NCBI GenBank assembly: GCA_016867235.1
Contig: VGJY01000013.1
Coordinates: forward strand, 1 to 41,083
Origin: Candidatus Tanganyikabacteria bacterium
GTDB lineage: Bacteria > Cyanobacteriota > Sericytochromatia > S15B-MN24 > VGJW01
DNA length: 41,083 nt
Direction: 5' to 3'
Position numbers and translations under genes: made by a program
Part shown: positions 34,653-41,083 of the stretch, in pieces
How the letters are laid out: each line of letters begins with the position of its first letter
Position numbering within the stretch: position 1 is the stretch's first letter
Notes under the pieces: model-generated
Told to the model about the DNA's origin: nothing
Database searches by the model: none
The model's input: only the letters and a program-made list of their open reading frames with translations

Positions 34653-37613
34653 ATGAAGAAACTACTTTCCGGGCGCCACCTCGCACAGGCCGTCGTGGCC
34701 GCGGGCCTGGCCCTGCTCGTCGGTTGCCACCTGCCGGTGCCGGGCCGCGGCTCCGCGGTCGCCAGCCGGGCGAACCTGCCCGACGTGGTCCCCGCCGCGT
34801 TCGACCGCTCCGTCGAGACGAAAGGCGAGGGGATCATCCTCGAGATCGAGAAGGGGGCTCCGTTGGGGAGCGCGGATCGTGCGGTGGCGCCACCGGAAAC
34901 GGCGGACGCCGGGGCGCCGCAGCTTCCCGAGGCGCTGGTGGGCAAGCCGTACGGCGGCGTCACGGTCGCCATCAAGTGGCCGCAGATCAAGACCGGCCCG
35001 TACCGCACGCAGGTCATCCCCGCGTCGGCCAAGTCCATCCGCATCCGGGTCGTCGGCAGCGACGGCACCGATCGCCTGGCCGTCATGTTCTTCCGCGACG
35101 AGTCGTCGAGCAACTCGCTGGTGCAGCGCCAGACCTTCTTCCTGCCGGTCGAACCCGGCCTGCTGGTCGAGGCCCGCGCATACGAGGCGACCCGGGCCGG
35201 CCTGACCGAGGTGGCGGCCGACAAGCGCGCCAAGTTCAACCCCGCGGCCTTCAAGCACTACGACATGGCGAGCTATCGGGTCCTGGCGGAGGGCTTCGCC
35301 TTCAACCAGCAGATCGTCCTCCTCAAGGAGACCCGCATCAAGGTCGATCTCGACACCAGCCAGCTCGTGGCGGGCATCGGCGGCCAGCCGGGCATCTCGG
35401 CAGGCGGCGACCCGTACTTCAACAATTTCGTCAGCCGCGCCAGGTTCGCCGAGCTGTGGTCGCCGGCCTTCGTCCACTTCGATCCCTACGCCAGGCGGCT
35501 CTTCTGGGTCGAGTTCCCCGTTTTCAAGACGGTGCCCGATCCCAAGGAGCGCGACATCGTCCGGATGCTGACGCCGGCTGGCGTCACCGGCACCGAGAAT
35601 CCCGGAGTGCTGGTCTGGTCGGTCGGCGGCGACCGCATCATCGAGCGCAACGGCGACAACAACCCGCCCGATTGCGCGGAAATCAAGAACGTCACCAGCC
35701 TGTCGTGGTCCGGCCGGGGTGGCGGCTCGCTCTACATCGCGCAGACCGGCAATTCGGGCTTCCTTAGCAGCGTGCGCAAGCTGTCTCCGGCCAGCGGCGC
35801 CGGCCGGATGGGCTCCATCACGGAGTTCCGTGCCGACAGCAGCACCAGCCGGAACTTCCCGAACGTTTCGGCGGCGATCGATCCTGGATTGAACAGCGGC
35901 GACGACGTCTTCACGGTCGACACGATCGGCAAGCGCGCGATGATCAGCCGGAGCGAGTCGCCATTCCCCATCCTCCTGGGTGGCGGCACGGTGTCGGTGG
36001 AGGCGACGAGCAGCACGTCGACCGAGGCGGCGCTGCTGACTGATCCGCGCGCGATCGCCGGCAAGAGCAAGGACGATTTCGCGATCATCAACGGCAACAC
36101 GGTCGTGCGCGCCGTGGGGACCCTCGCCCGGATCAAGGCCGGGGGCGGCACGAATCCGGCCAACAATACCGTGGGCGTGGCCAACGTTCCCGCGAGTGCC
36201 GTAGCACTGGGCACCCTGATCGACATCGAGTACGATCCCGTGAACCTATCGTCCGGCGGGCCCGTGGCGTACGTCGCAGCCAGCGATGCCGTCTGGCGGT
36301 TGCAACTTGGCGCCGCGCTGACCGCCGACGCGACCGCCACCCTGATCGCCTCCTACTCGGCGGCGATCGGCGTCCGATCCATCGCGACCGATCCCGACGG
36401 CAACGCGGTCTACGTCCTCAAGTCCAGCGGCAAGATCGACAAGATATCGAGCGCGGCGGGCACACCGGCCCTGGCCGAGTTGCCGATCACCGCGTTCAGC
36501 AACTCGACGGCCATCGCGGCGGGAAGCGGCACCGGCGGGGACACGATCTTCGTCGCCAGCCTGGCGCCGGGCTCCGCGGCCCAGATCATCTCGTCGTTCC
36601 GGGAAGACGCGACCAGCCAGACAAGCGTCACAACGCTCTTCGGCCAGGTCGACCGAAACGAACTGTCGGTCGGCGACTGCACGGATTTCGTGGGCCAACT
36701 CAACGTCGGCGGCAACCCCGTCTCCGCCGCCACGTTCCGGATCACCGGCTCGGGCGGCGAGGATCCGGAGGGTGCCGCCAACCTCACCAAGCCTTCCTGG
36801 CTGGCGAGCGACAAGTTCGGCTACCTCTACATCTCCGACACCGGCAACAACCGGATCCGGCGCGTGCACTTCAACGACAACCACGCACCGGACAACATCG
36901 TGTCGCTGGTGACGGCCAAGAACCTCGATTCAAAGCCTGCGCGGCTGGACGCCCCGCAGGGTGTGGACGCCGACGAGTACGGCAACGCCTTCATCTGCGA
37001 CACCAATACCCACCAGATCGTGGTCTGGCGCCCGTGCGACAAGCCATTCACGTACGACCGGGGCCTGCTGAACATCGCCGGCACCGGCAAGAACGGCCTC
37101 AACTTCGACAACATCAACGCTCGCCTGGTGCAGCTCAACGGGCCGAAAGCCGTGCGCGTTGAGCAGAACCCCAAGGGGAACCCGAGCCGGCGGCGCGTGT
37201 ACTTCATCGACCAGGGCAAGCGCATCCGCATGCTCACACCCCGCAACCTGGGTACTACCCAGCCGGCCCTGGCCAGCCGCACGGCAGGCAGCGTGTGCCC
37301 GTCGAACGACGATTACTTCGACTACATCATCTCGACGATTGCCGGCGCGGGGAGCGAGAACCCCGATCTCAACGTCAACGCGGCCAACGTCGCCCTCGAG
37401 GCCCCGGTGGACCTCGCGGTGGACAGCGCCGGGTACGTGTATGTGGCGGACGGCTCCAAGGTCCGCCGCATCGACCCCATAGTCGGCTCGATCTCCACGA
37501 TCTACCGGGCGCCGAACGCCCTGACTAGCATCTCGATCGACGCGGCGACCAAGGAGCTCTACTTCACGATGCAGAACTCGGTGTCGATCAGGAAGGTGTT
37601 CCTGGGTGAGTGA
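34653..37613 (+). CDS. Large lipoprotein with NHL-type beta-propeller repeats
   Basis: A 986-residue secreted protein. I choose ATG 34653 because AGGTGA lies five bases upstream and MKKLLSGRHL starts a compact signal peptide ending in the lipobox LLVGC; an ATG at 34635 in the same frame overlaps the previous stop and is an alternative. After an unclassified region (about 30-250) the protein is dominated by propeller-like repeats: SDKFGYLYISDTGNNRIRRV, DADEYGNAFICDTNTHQIVV, DSAGYVYVADGSKVRRID. These are NHL repeats, usually protein- or ligand-binding. Several copies have Gly-Tyr/Phe-Val-Asp strands. Probably a surface-exposed binding protein; ligand unknown. Confidence 0.85.
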   Translation: MKKLLSGRHLAQAVVAAGLALLVGCHLPVPGRGSAVASRANLPDVVPAAFDRSVETKGEGIILEIEKGAPLGSADRAVAPPETADAGAPQLPEALVGKPYGGVTVAIKWPQIKTGPYRTQVIPASAKSIRIRVVGSDGTDRLAVMFFRDESSSNSLVQRQTFFLPVEPGLLVEARAYEATRAGLTEVAADKRAKFNPAAFKHYDMASYRVLAEGFAFNQQIVLLKETRIKVDLDTSQLVAGIGGQPGISAGGDPYFNNFVSRARFAELWSPAFVHFDPYARRLFWVEFPVFKTVPDPKERDIVRMLTPAGVTGTENPGVLVWSVGGDRIIERNGDNNPPDCAEIKNVTSLSWSGRGGGSLYIAQTGNSGFLSSVRKLSPASGAGRMGSITEFRADSSTSRNFPNVSAAIDPGLNSGDDVFTVDTIGKRAMISRSESPFPILLGGGTVSVEATSSTSTEAALLTDPRAIAGKSKDDFAIINGNTVVRAVGTLARIKAGGGTNPANNTVGVANVPASAVALGTLIDIEYDPVNLSSGGPVAYVAASDAVWRLQLGAALTADATATLIASYSAAIGVRSIATDPDGNAVYVLKSSGKIDKISSAAGTPALAELPITAFSNSTAIAAGSGTGGDTIFVASLAPGSAAQIISSFREDATSQTSVTTLFGQVDRNELSVGDCTDFVGQLNVGGNPVSAATFRITGSGGEDPEGAANLTKPSWLASDKFGYLYISDTGNNRIRRVHFNDNHAPDNIVSLVTAKNLDSKPARLDAPQGVDADEYGNAFICDTNTHQIVVWRPCDKPFTYDRGLLNIAGTGKNGLNFDNINARLVQLNGPKAVRVEQNPKGNPSRRRVYFIDQGKRIRMLTPRNLGTTQPALASRTAGSVCPSNDDYFDYIISTIAGAGSENPDLNVNAANVALEAPVDLAVDSAGYVYVADGSKVRRIDPIVGSISTIYRAPNALTSISIDAATKELYFTMQNSVSIRKVFLGE

Positions 37614-37625
37614 GGCGGCGCCTCG

Positions 37626-38069
37626 TCACTCTTCCTCTTCTTCGTCGTCGAAGTAGACCTCGGCGAGGGAATCTCCGAACAGGCTTGTCACCCGCCCGCC
37701 CGCGAAGGACTCCTCGTGCGCGGCCGGCGGGCGCTCCAGCACGGGCGTGTCGGCGGGGATCAGGCGAATGGTGCGGTTGCGGTTGACCAGGTCGAAGACG
37801 GTCTGCCCGCCATCCACGCCGAGGCGCATGTACTCGAAGTTGTTGACATTGAGGTACAGGCGGCGATTGGCGATGATCGTGCTGCTGCTGTAGTTGGCCA
37901 CGACGCTGGTGACATAGCCGTCTCCCGACGTCCGGACGCGCTCGTCGTACATGTCGACGTACCGCACCAGACCCAGATCCCGCAGCACCCGCACGATGTC
38001 GCGCCGGTTGAGCAGGATCCCCTCCTCGACGATGCACTGCAACTGAGATTCGTGATCCCGATCCTGCAT
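37626..38069 (-). CDS. Small acidic-tailed hypothetical protein
   Basis: A 147-residue cytoplasmic protein of unknown family. ATG at 38069 follows GGAGAGG at a short spacing. An N-terminal helix region (IVEEGILLNRRDIVRVLRDL) precedes beta-like stretches (GDGYVTSVVANYSSSTIIA, RRLYLNVNNFEYMRLG, TVFDLVNRNRTIRLI). The C-terminus ends in FDDEEEEE, a strongly acidic tail. No cysteines beyond one near the start and no signal peptide. It converges with the NHL lipoprotein gene 13 bases away and is divergent from the subtilisin gene across a 163-base region. Confidence 0.65.
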   Translation of the reverse strand: MQDRDHESQLQCIVEEGILLNRRDIVRVLRDLGLVRYVDMYDERVRTSGDGYVTSVVANYSSSTIIANRRLYLNVNNFEYMRLGVDGGQTVFDLVNRNRTIRLIPADTPVLERPPAAHEESFAGGRVTSLFGDSLAEVYFDDEEEEE

Positions 38070-38167
38070 TTTCCTCTCCTGTAGGCCAGACGGGGATCAT
38101 AGCACCCGGCGGAACCCGACTTCCCGCCAAATGGTCAATCCAGCCGCTAAGTTTGGTGAACGTCCCC

Positions 38168-38196
38168 TTGCAAATAACCCTCTCTTAACTTAGAGT
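38168..38196 (+). promoter_or_regulatory. Candidate promoter of the subtilisin gene
   Basis: TTGCAA at 38168-38173 (five of six -35 bases) is followed after 17 bases by TAGAGT at 38191-38196 (four of six -10 bases). An imperfect inverted repeat (ATAACCCTCT ... AGAGTTAT) covers the -10 and could be a regulator site. The region is AT-rich against the surrounding GC-rich DNA. Confidence 0.45.
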
Positions 38197-38220
38197 TATC
38201 CTGTTGTTTAAGTTTTTACC

Positions 38221-38226
38221 GGAGGG
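38221..38226 (+). promoter_or_regulatory. Ribosome binding site GGAGGG choosing ATG 38233
   Basis: GGAGGG abuts the first ATG (38227) but is six bases before the second (38233), which is therefore the better start. It removes two residues from the longer reading. Confidence 0.7.
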
Positions 38227-38232
38227 ATGCGA

Positions 38233-39507
38233 ATGAAGAACCGGCTAGGAATCGCCCTCATCGCGGCGTCGCTCGCGGGTTGCGGCGTCATGCCCCGCTC
38301 GGGCCCGCAGGCCGCGACCGGCGATACCCTGGGTGCGCAAGGCGCCCGGCCGGATGCCCTGGTGCCCGGCGAGATCATCGTCGGCGCCAGGCCACAGGAT
38401 GGCCGCCTGGCCCTGGGCGGCATCGCCCTCCTGGGTGGAGAGTTGCAAGCGACTTTCACGCTCACCAATACGCACTACGTCGTGAAGGTGCCGCGTGGCA
38501 CCACGACCGACCAGGCGCTCGCCAAGGCGCGGAGCCTGCCCGGAGTGGCCTACGCCGTGCCTAACCGCGTATTCAAGGTGAGCCTTCCCGCGCCCGACCA
38601 GACCGCCTCCGACGCCCTGGAAGCGCTCGAGGCCCTCAACGACCCGTTCTTCGGGCAACAGTGGGCCTTCAAGCGGACCGGTACGCCCGCCAACTGGGAG
38701 CGCATCGACGCGACCCGGACCCTGGTGGCCGTGGCCGACACGGGCGTCGACGACCGGCATCCCGATTTCGGGGGCCGGGTCCGGCGCGGGAAGAACTTCG
38801 CCAACGGCACCGACGACACGATGGACCGCTACGGTCACGGCACGCACGTCGCCGGCATCACCGCCGCGACCGGCAACAACGGCATCGGCATGGCCGGCGT
38901 GGTCTGGAATGCGCCGATCCTCGCGATCAAGGTCCTGGGCGACAACGGGTCGGGCACGACCCAGGGAGTGGCCGAAGGCATGAAGTACGCCGCCGACCAG
39001 GGCGCGAAGGTGCTCAACATGAGCCTCGGCTCGGACACCAGCGAAATCGACCCGGTCATGCACGACGCCCTCCAGTACTGCCTCAACCGTGGAACGATCG
39101 TGATCTGCGCCGCCGGCAACAGCAGCGGCGCGATCGGCTCGCCGGCCAACGACCCGCTGGCCGTAGCCGTCACGAGCACGAGCAACTATCCGATCATCGG
39201 CGAGAAGATCAGCTACTTCTCGAGCCGCGGTCCCAATTCCTGGGTGGCGGCACCCGGCGACGGCATCATGAGCACCCTCCCGTCCGGCGGCAGCAACATG
39301 GGCACCAACTACGGCAAGGCCAGCGGCACGTCGATGGCGTGCCCGTTCGTGGCCGGCACCGCCACCGCGATGCGGGCCCTGCACCCCGACTGGTCGGCGG
39401 ATCAGGTCCGCGCCAAGCTCAAGGACTCCGTGGACGATCTGGGCGCCAAGGGCCGCGACAACAACTACGGCTGGGGCCGGGTCAACCTCGCCAGAGCCGC
39501 CAACTGA
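38233..39507 (+). CDS. Subtilisin-like serine protease (S8) lipoprotein
   Basis: A 424-residue secreted protease. The signal peptide MKNRLGIALIAASLAGC contains the lipobox SLAGC. Residues about 35-120 resemble an I9-type propeptide (GEIIVGARPQDGRLALGG, VVKVPRGTTTDQALAKARSL). The S8 triad is intact: Asp169 in VAVADTGVD, His202 in RYGHGTHVAG and Ser367 in SGTSMACPF, with an oxyanion-region Asn in ICAAGNSS. Lipid anchoring would hold the enzyme at the envelope surface. Substrate unknown. A strong hairpin terminator follows at 39527. Confidence 0.95.
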   Translation: MKNRLGIALIAASLAGCGVMPRSGPQAATGDTLGAQGARPDALVPGEIIVGARPQDGRLALGGIALLGGELQATFTLTNTHYVVKVPRGTTTDQALAKARSLPGVAYAVPNRVFKVSLPAPDQTASDALEALEALNDPFFGQQWAFKRTGTPANWERIDATRTLVAVADTGVDDRHPDFGGRVRRGKNFANGTDDTMDRYGHGTHVAGITAATGNNGIGMAGVVWNAPILAIKVLGDNGSGTTQGVAEGMKYAADQGAKVLNMSLGSDTSEIDPVMHDALQYCLNRGTIVICAAGNSSGAIGSPANDPLAVAVTSTSNYPIIGEKISYFSSRGPNSWVAAPGDGIMSTLPSGGSNMGTNYGKASGTSMACPFVAGTATAMRALHPDWSADQVRAKLKDSVDDLGAKGRDNNYGWGRVNLARAAN

Positions 39508-39526
39508 CGGCTGCCAACAATGGCAA

Positions 39527-39558
39527 GAGGCCCGGGCGGTGTGGATCGCCCGGGCCTC
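39527..39558. terminator. Bidirectional hairpin terminator between converging genes
   Basis: GAGGCCCGGGCG and CGCCCGGGCCTC form a perfect 12-base stem with an eight-base loop, between the stops of the subtilisin gene (+) and the small lipoprotein gene (-). There is no strong T-run on either side, so its effect on termination is likely but not certain. Confidence 0.7.
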
Positions 39559-39596
39559 GAAGCAGGTTGGGGGTTGGGGGGTTTGGGGATGAAAAC

Positions 39597-40169
39597 CTAG
39601 TACGGCAGGGAACCGCCGCCGGTGCCGCCGGCGCCGGGGGTCGTCGCCCCGGGCAGCGTGGAGCCCGACGGATAGCCGCCGCCCATCGCGGGCGTCGTGC
39701 CGGCCGAAGAATTGCTGGTCGCGTAGACCGTGACGTCATCGGAGGTCTTGGTCGCCTTGACCTCGATGGTCTTGTTCTCGCCGGGGCCCAGGTCGACCGT
39801 CTGGGTCTGCGTCTCGACCGAGGAGCCGCCCTTCGAGAAGGTGATGGTGAGGGTCGCCGAAACCTGCTTCGGGTTCGGGTTGGTCACCGCGATGGTCGCC
39901 TTGACCTTCTTGAACCAGAACAGGAAGCCGCCCGACTTGCCCTTGTCCTGCACCGTGGCCGTCACCGGCTGCTCGGGCTGCGGGGTGGGCGCGACCGGCG
40001 TGGTGGGCATTCCGGCGCCCGGATCGGTCGGCGTCGTCGGCAGCGTGGGCTCGGTAATCGCGCCGGTGTCGGAGCCGGGATCCACGCCCATGTCGTTGCG
40101 CGACCCACAGCCAGCCAGAAGCAGCGTGACGGCGATAACGCTCGCTGCGGCTACTTTCCGGTTGAACAT
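39597..40169 (-). CDS. Small secreted lipoprotein A (paralogue pair), unknown
   Basis: A 190-residue lipoprotein. GGGAGGG lies about eight bases before ATG 40169. The signal peptide ends in the lipobox LLAGC at residue 21. A Thr/Pro linker (about 35-70) precedes a 75-residue beta domain with FLFWFKKVKATIAVTNPNP, then TFSKGG and TQTVDLGPGENKTIEVKATK. A Gly/Pro-rich tail follows. The domain is shared with the lipoprotein at 40366-40914, in the same order with the same key positions: a F/W-rich start, VTNP, FxKGG, the TQT segment, then LG. No known family; probably an extracellular beta sandwich. A 14-base palindrome lies about 115 bases upstream. Confidence 0.78.
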   Translation of the reverse strand: MFNRKVAAASVIAVTLLLAGCGSRNDMGVDPGSDTGAITEPTLPTTPTDPGAGMPTTPVAPTPQPEQPVTATVQDKGKSGGFLFWFKKVKATIAVTNPNPKQVSATLTITFSKGGSSVETQTQTVDLGPGENKTIEVKATKTSDDVTVYATSNSSAGTTPAMGGGYPSGSTLPGATTPGAGGTGGGSLPY

Positions 40170-40283
40170 TGCGGATTACCCTCCCTTGAACCTCTTACTC
40201 AATATGCTTAACAGTATTTGGACAGCTGGCCTCGGGATCTTGCGCATCCGAGTTAAAGGTACTCCGAAGGTAGGTTTAAGCTT

Positions 40284-40297
40284 TGGGAGCGCTCCCA
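40284..40297. promoter_or_regulatory. Perfect 14-base palindrome TGGGAGCGCTCCCA, CelR/CebR-like operator
   Basis: TGGGAGCGCTCCCA is identical to the operator bound by the LacI-family regulators CelR (Thermobifida) and CebR (Streptomyces), which control cellulose and cellobiose genes. It lies between the terminator of the downstream lipoprotein gene and the start of lipoprotein A (-), so it most likely belongs to that promoter. A second hairpin, CCAGCC-CCGA-GGCTGG at 40295-40310, overlaps it. A LacI gene is not seen in this window, so the match alone is not proof. Confidence 0.4.
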
Positions 40298-40320
40298 GCC
40301 CCGAGGCTGGCCCATGAAAG

Positions 40321-40346
40321 CGGCCCGGACCGTGCGGTCCGGGCCG
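40321..40346 (-). terminator. Strong hairpin terminator of small lipoprotein B
   Basis: CGGCCCGGACC and GGTCCGGGCCG form a perfect 11-base stem around a four-base loop (GTGC on the + strand), 20 bases after the lipoprotein B stop. In the minus-strand direction it is followed by CTTTC, a short weak T-rich tail. Confidence 0.75.
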
Positions 40347-40365
40347 AGGAGATCTGGCTTGCGGC

Positions 40366-40914
40366 CTAGCGGCCGTAACTCAGGTTGGTCCCGGGAGCGG
40401 CGGCGGCGCCCGGTGCCGGGGCCGGGGCGGCGACCGGCGGATTGGTCGTCACTCCCAGGGTGGCGGCGTCGGGATTGCTCTTCTTCGCCTCGAAGTGCAG
40501 CGTCTGGGTCTGGTTGGTGCCCAGCGTCACCTCCCGCGTCTGGTCGTCGCCGGTGGGCGTGCCGCCCTTGGTGAAGGAGACCTTGACGGTGCCCGAGAGG
40601 GTCAAAGCCGTCGGGTTGGTGACCATGACGTCGACCGCCGGCTTGTCCCACCAGCCGAAGAGCACGCCCTTCTTGAATGCCTGCTGCGAGACCTGGAGTT
40701 CCGGCGTGGGCGTCGGCACGACCGGCGTGGGCGCGGGCGTCGGCGCGACGGATGCCGTGGCGGCGGGCGTCGGCGTGGGCTTGGCCGCCGGAGGCGGCGT
40801 CACGTTCGGGTCGCCGTCGGGGCCGACCCGCGTGCCGCAACCGGCCGAAAGGCTGACGAAGAGCGCCCCTGCCACCATGATGGCTGGGATGAAGGGGATG
40901 TGCTTTCCGCTCAT
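40366..40914 (-). CDS. Small secreted lipoprotein B (paralogue pair), unknown
   Basis: A 182-residue lipoprotein. The signal peptide ends in the lipobox LSAGC at residue 26. A Thr/Pro linker (TPTPAATASVAPTPAPTP) runs to about residue 75, then the domain shared with lipoprotein A: QAFKKGVLFGWWDKPAVDVM, VTNPTALTLSGTVKVSFTKGG, TLGTNQTQTLHFEAKKS. A Pro/Ala tail ends the protein. The two genes are tandem but separated by a terminator and an operator-like palindrome, so each is probably separately controlled. The start ATG at 40914 lacks an obvious ribosome site (only GAGGA, 12 bases upstream). Confidence 0.75.
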   Translation of the reverse strand: MSGKHIPFIPAIMVAGALFVSLSAGCGTRVGPDGDPNVTPPPAAKPTPTPAATASVAPTPAPTPVVPTPTPELQVSQQAFKKGVLFGWWDKPAVDVMVTNPTALTLSGTVKVSFTKGGTPTGDDQTREVTLGTNQTQTLHFEAKKSNPDAATLGVTTNPPVAAPAPAPGAAAAPGTNLSYGR

Positions 40915-41083
40915 CGCTCGTCGGTCCTCTCTCTCGATCCTCTAGCTGCCTTCGCTATTTAGTACTTTCTGGCATCGAACGCCCCGATCCTTGCGAGGTT
41001 TTGGTTAAGGACCGCCGAAGGGAGAGGAAAGGATCGGCTAAATCTTGTGCGCACCCCGGCCGGGTATAACTCTCTCGTGGCGG

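Noticed and set aside
41045-41070. Promoter at the right edge (TTGTGC ... TATAAC)
   Set aside because: The spacer is 14 bases, too short, and the possible downstream gene is cut off by the window edge.

Overview
The window is high-GC DNA from a bacterium with densely packed, often overlapping genes and frequent GTG and TTG starts. A two-membrane (diderm) cell is suggested by an Mce/Mla lipid-transport cassette and a possible beta-barrel protein. At least ten proteins begin with a lipobox, and several continue into Thr/Pro-rich linkers and secreted repeat or beta-rich domains (Ycf48-like, NHL, metzincin, subtilisin). This would suit a poorly sampled environmental lineage, for example high-GC non-photosynthetic relatives of cyanobacteria (Sericytochromatia). 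That placement is a guess, because no marker here fixes the taxonomy. There are no rRNA or tRNA genes, insertion sequences or CRISPR arrays, and no gene-free stretch longer than about 220 bases.

Left part (1-6433): the tail of a + strand gene, then a minus-strand peptide-type ABC importer operon read as ATPase, ATPase, binding lipoprotein A, binding lipoprotein B, permease. The two binding proteins are tandem duplicates, and the usual second permease (OppC/DppC) is absent. From 6.5 to 14.2 kb lie secreted lipoproteins (an unknown one, a metzincin protease and a Ycf48-like protein with an internal 36-base repeat) and a zinc-ribbon/ATPase/TPR protein. The last of these is divergent from uvrA across a short promoter region containing TATAAT inside an inverted repeat.

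Middle (14.3-24.5 kb, + strand): uvrA, a small membrane protein, an unknown protein with an outer-membrane-like C-terminus, an ABC-2 permease overlapping a PfkB sugar-phosphate kinase, a DUF2225/cyclic-nucleotide-binding protein, a family 1 glycosidase, a predicted envelope protein, a lipoprotein with a calcium-loop motif, and a WbuC-type cupin.

Minus-strand cassette (31.2 down to 24.5 kb): a site-2-protease-like membrane protein that has lost one catalytic histidine, GlcD, GlcE, two MlaE permeases, the MlaF ATPase, MlaD and a small protein. Most neighbours overlap by a few bases, so they are probably one transcript. Joining a GlcDE-type FAD oxidoreductase, without GlcF, to an Mce lipid transporter is the most unusual arrangement here.

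Right part (31.3-41 kb): a riboflavin operon (ribE, ribBA, ribH, without ribD), a pair of secreted lipoproteins ending in NHL repeats, a small acidic protein, a secreted subtilisin, and two paralogous small lipoproteins sharing an undescribed beta-rich domain. Upstream of one of these lies a perfect 14-base palindrome identical to the CelR/CebR LacI-family operator of actinobacterial cellulose and cellobiose genes.
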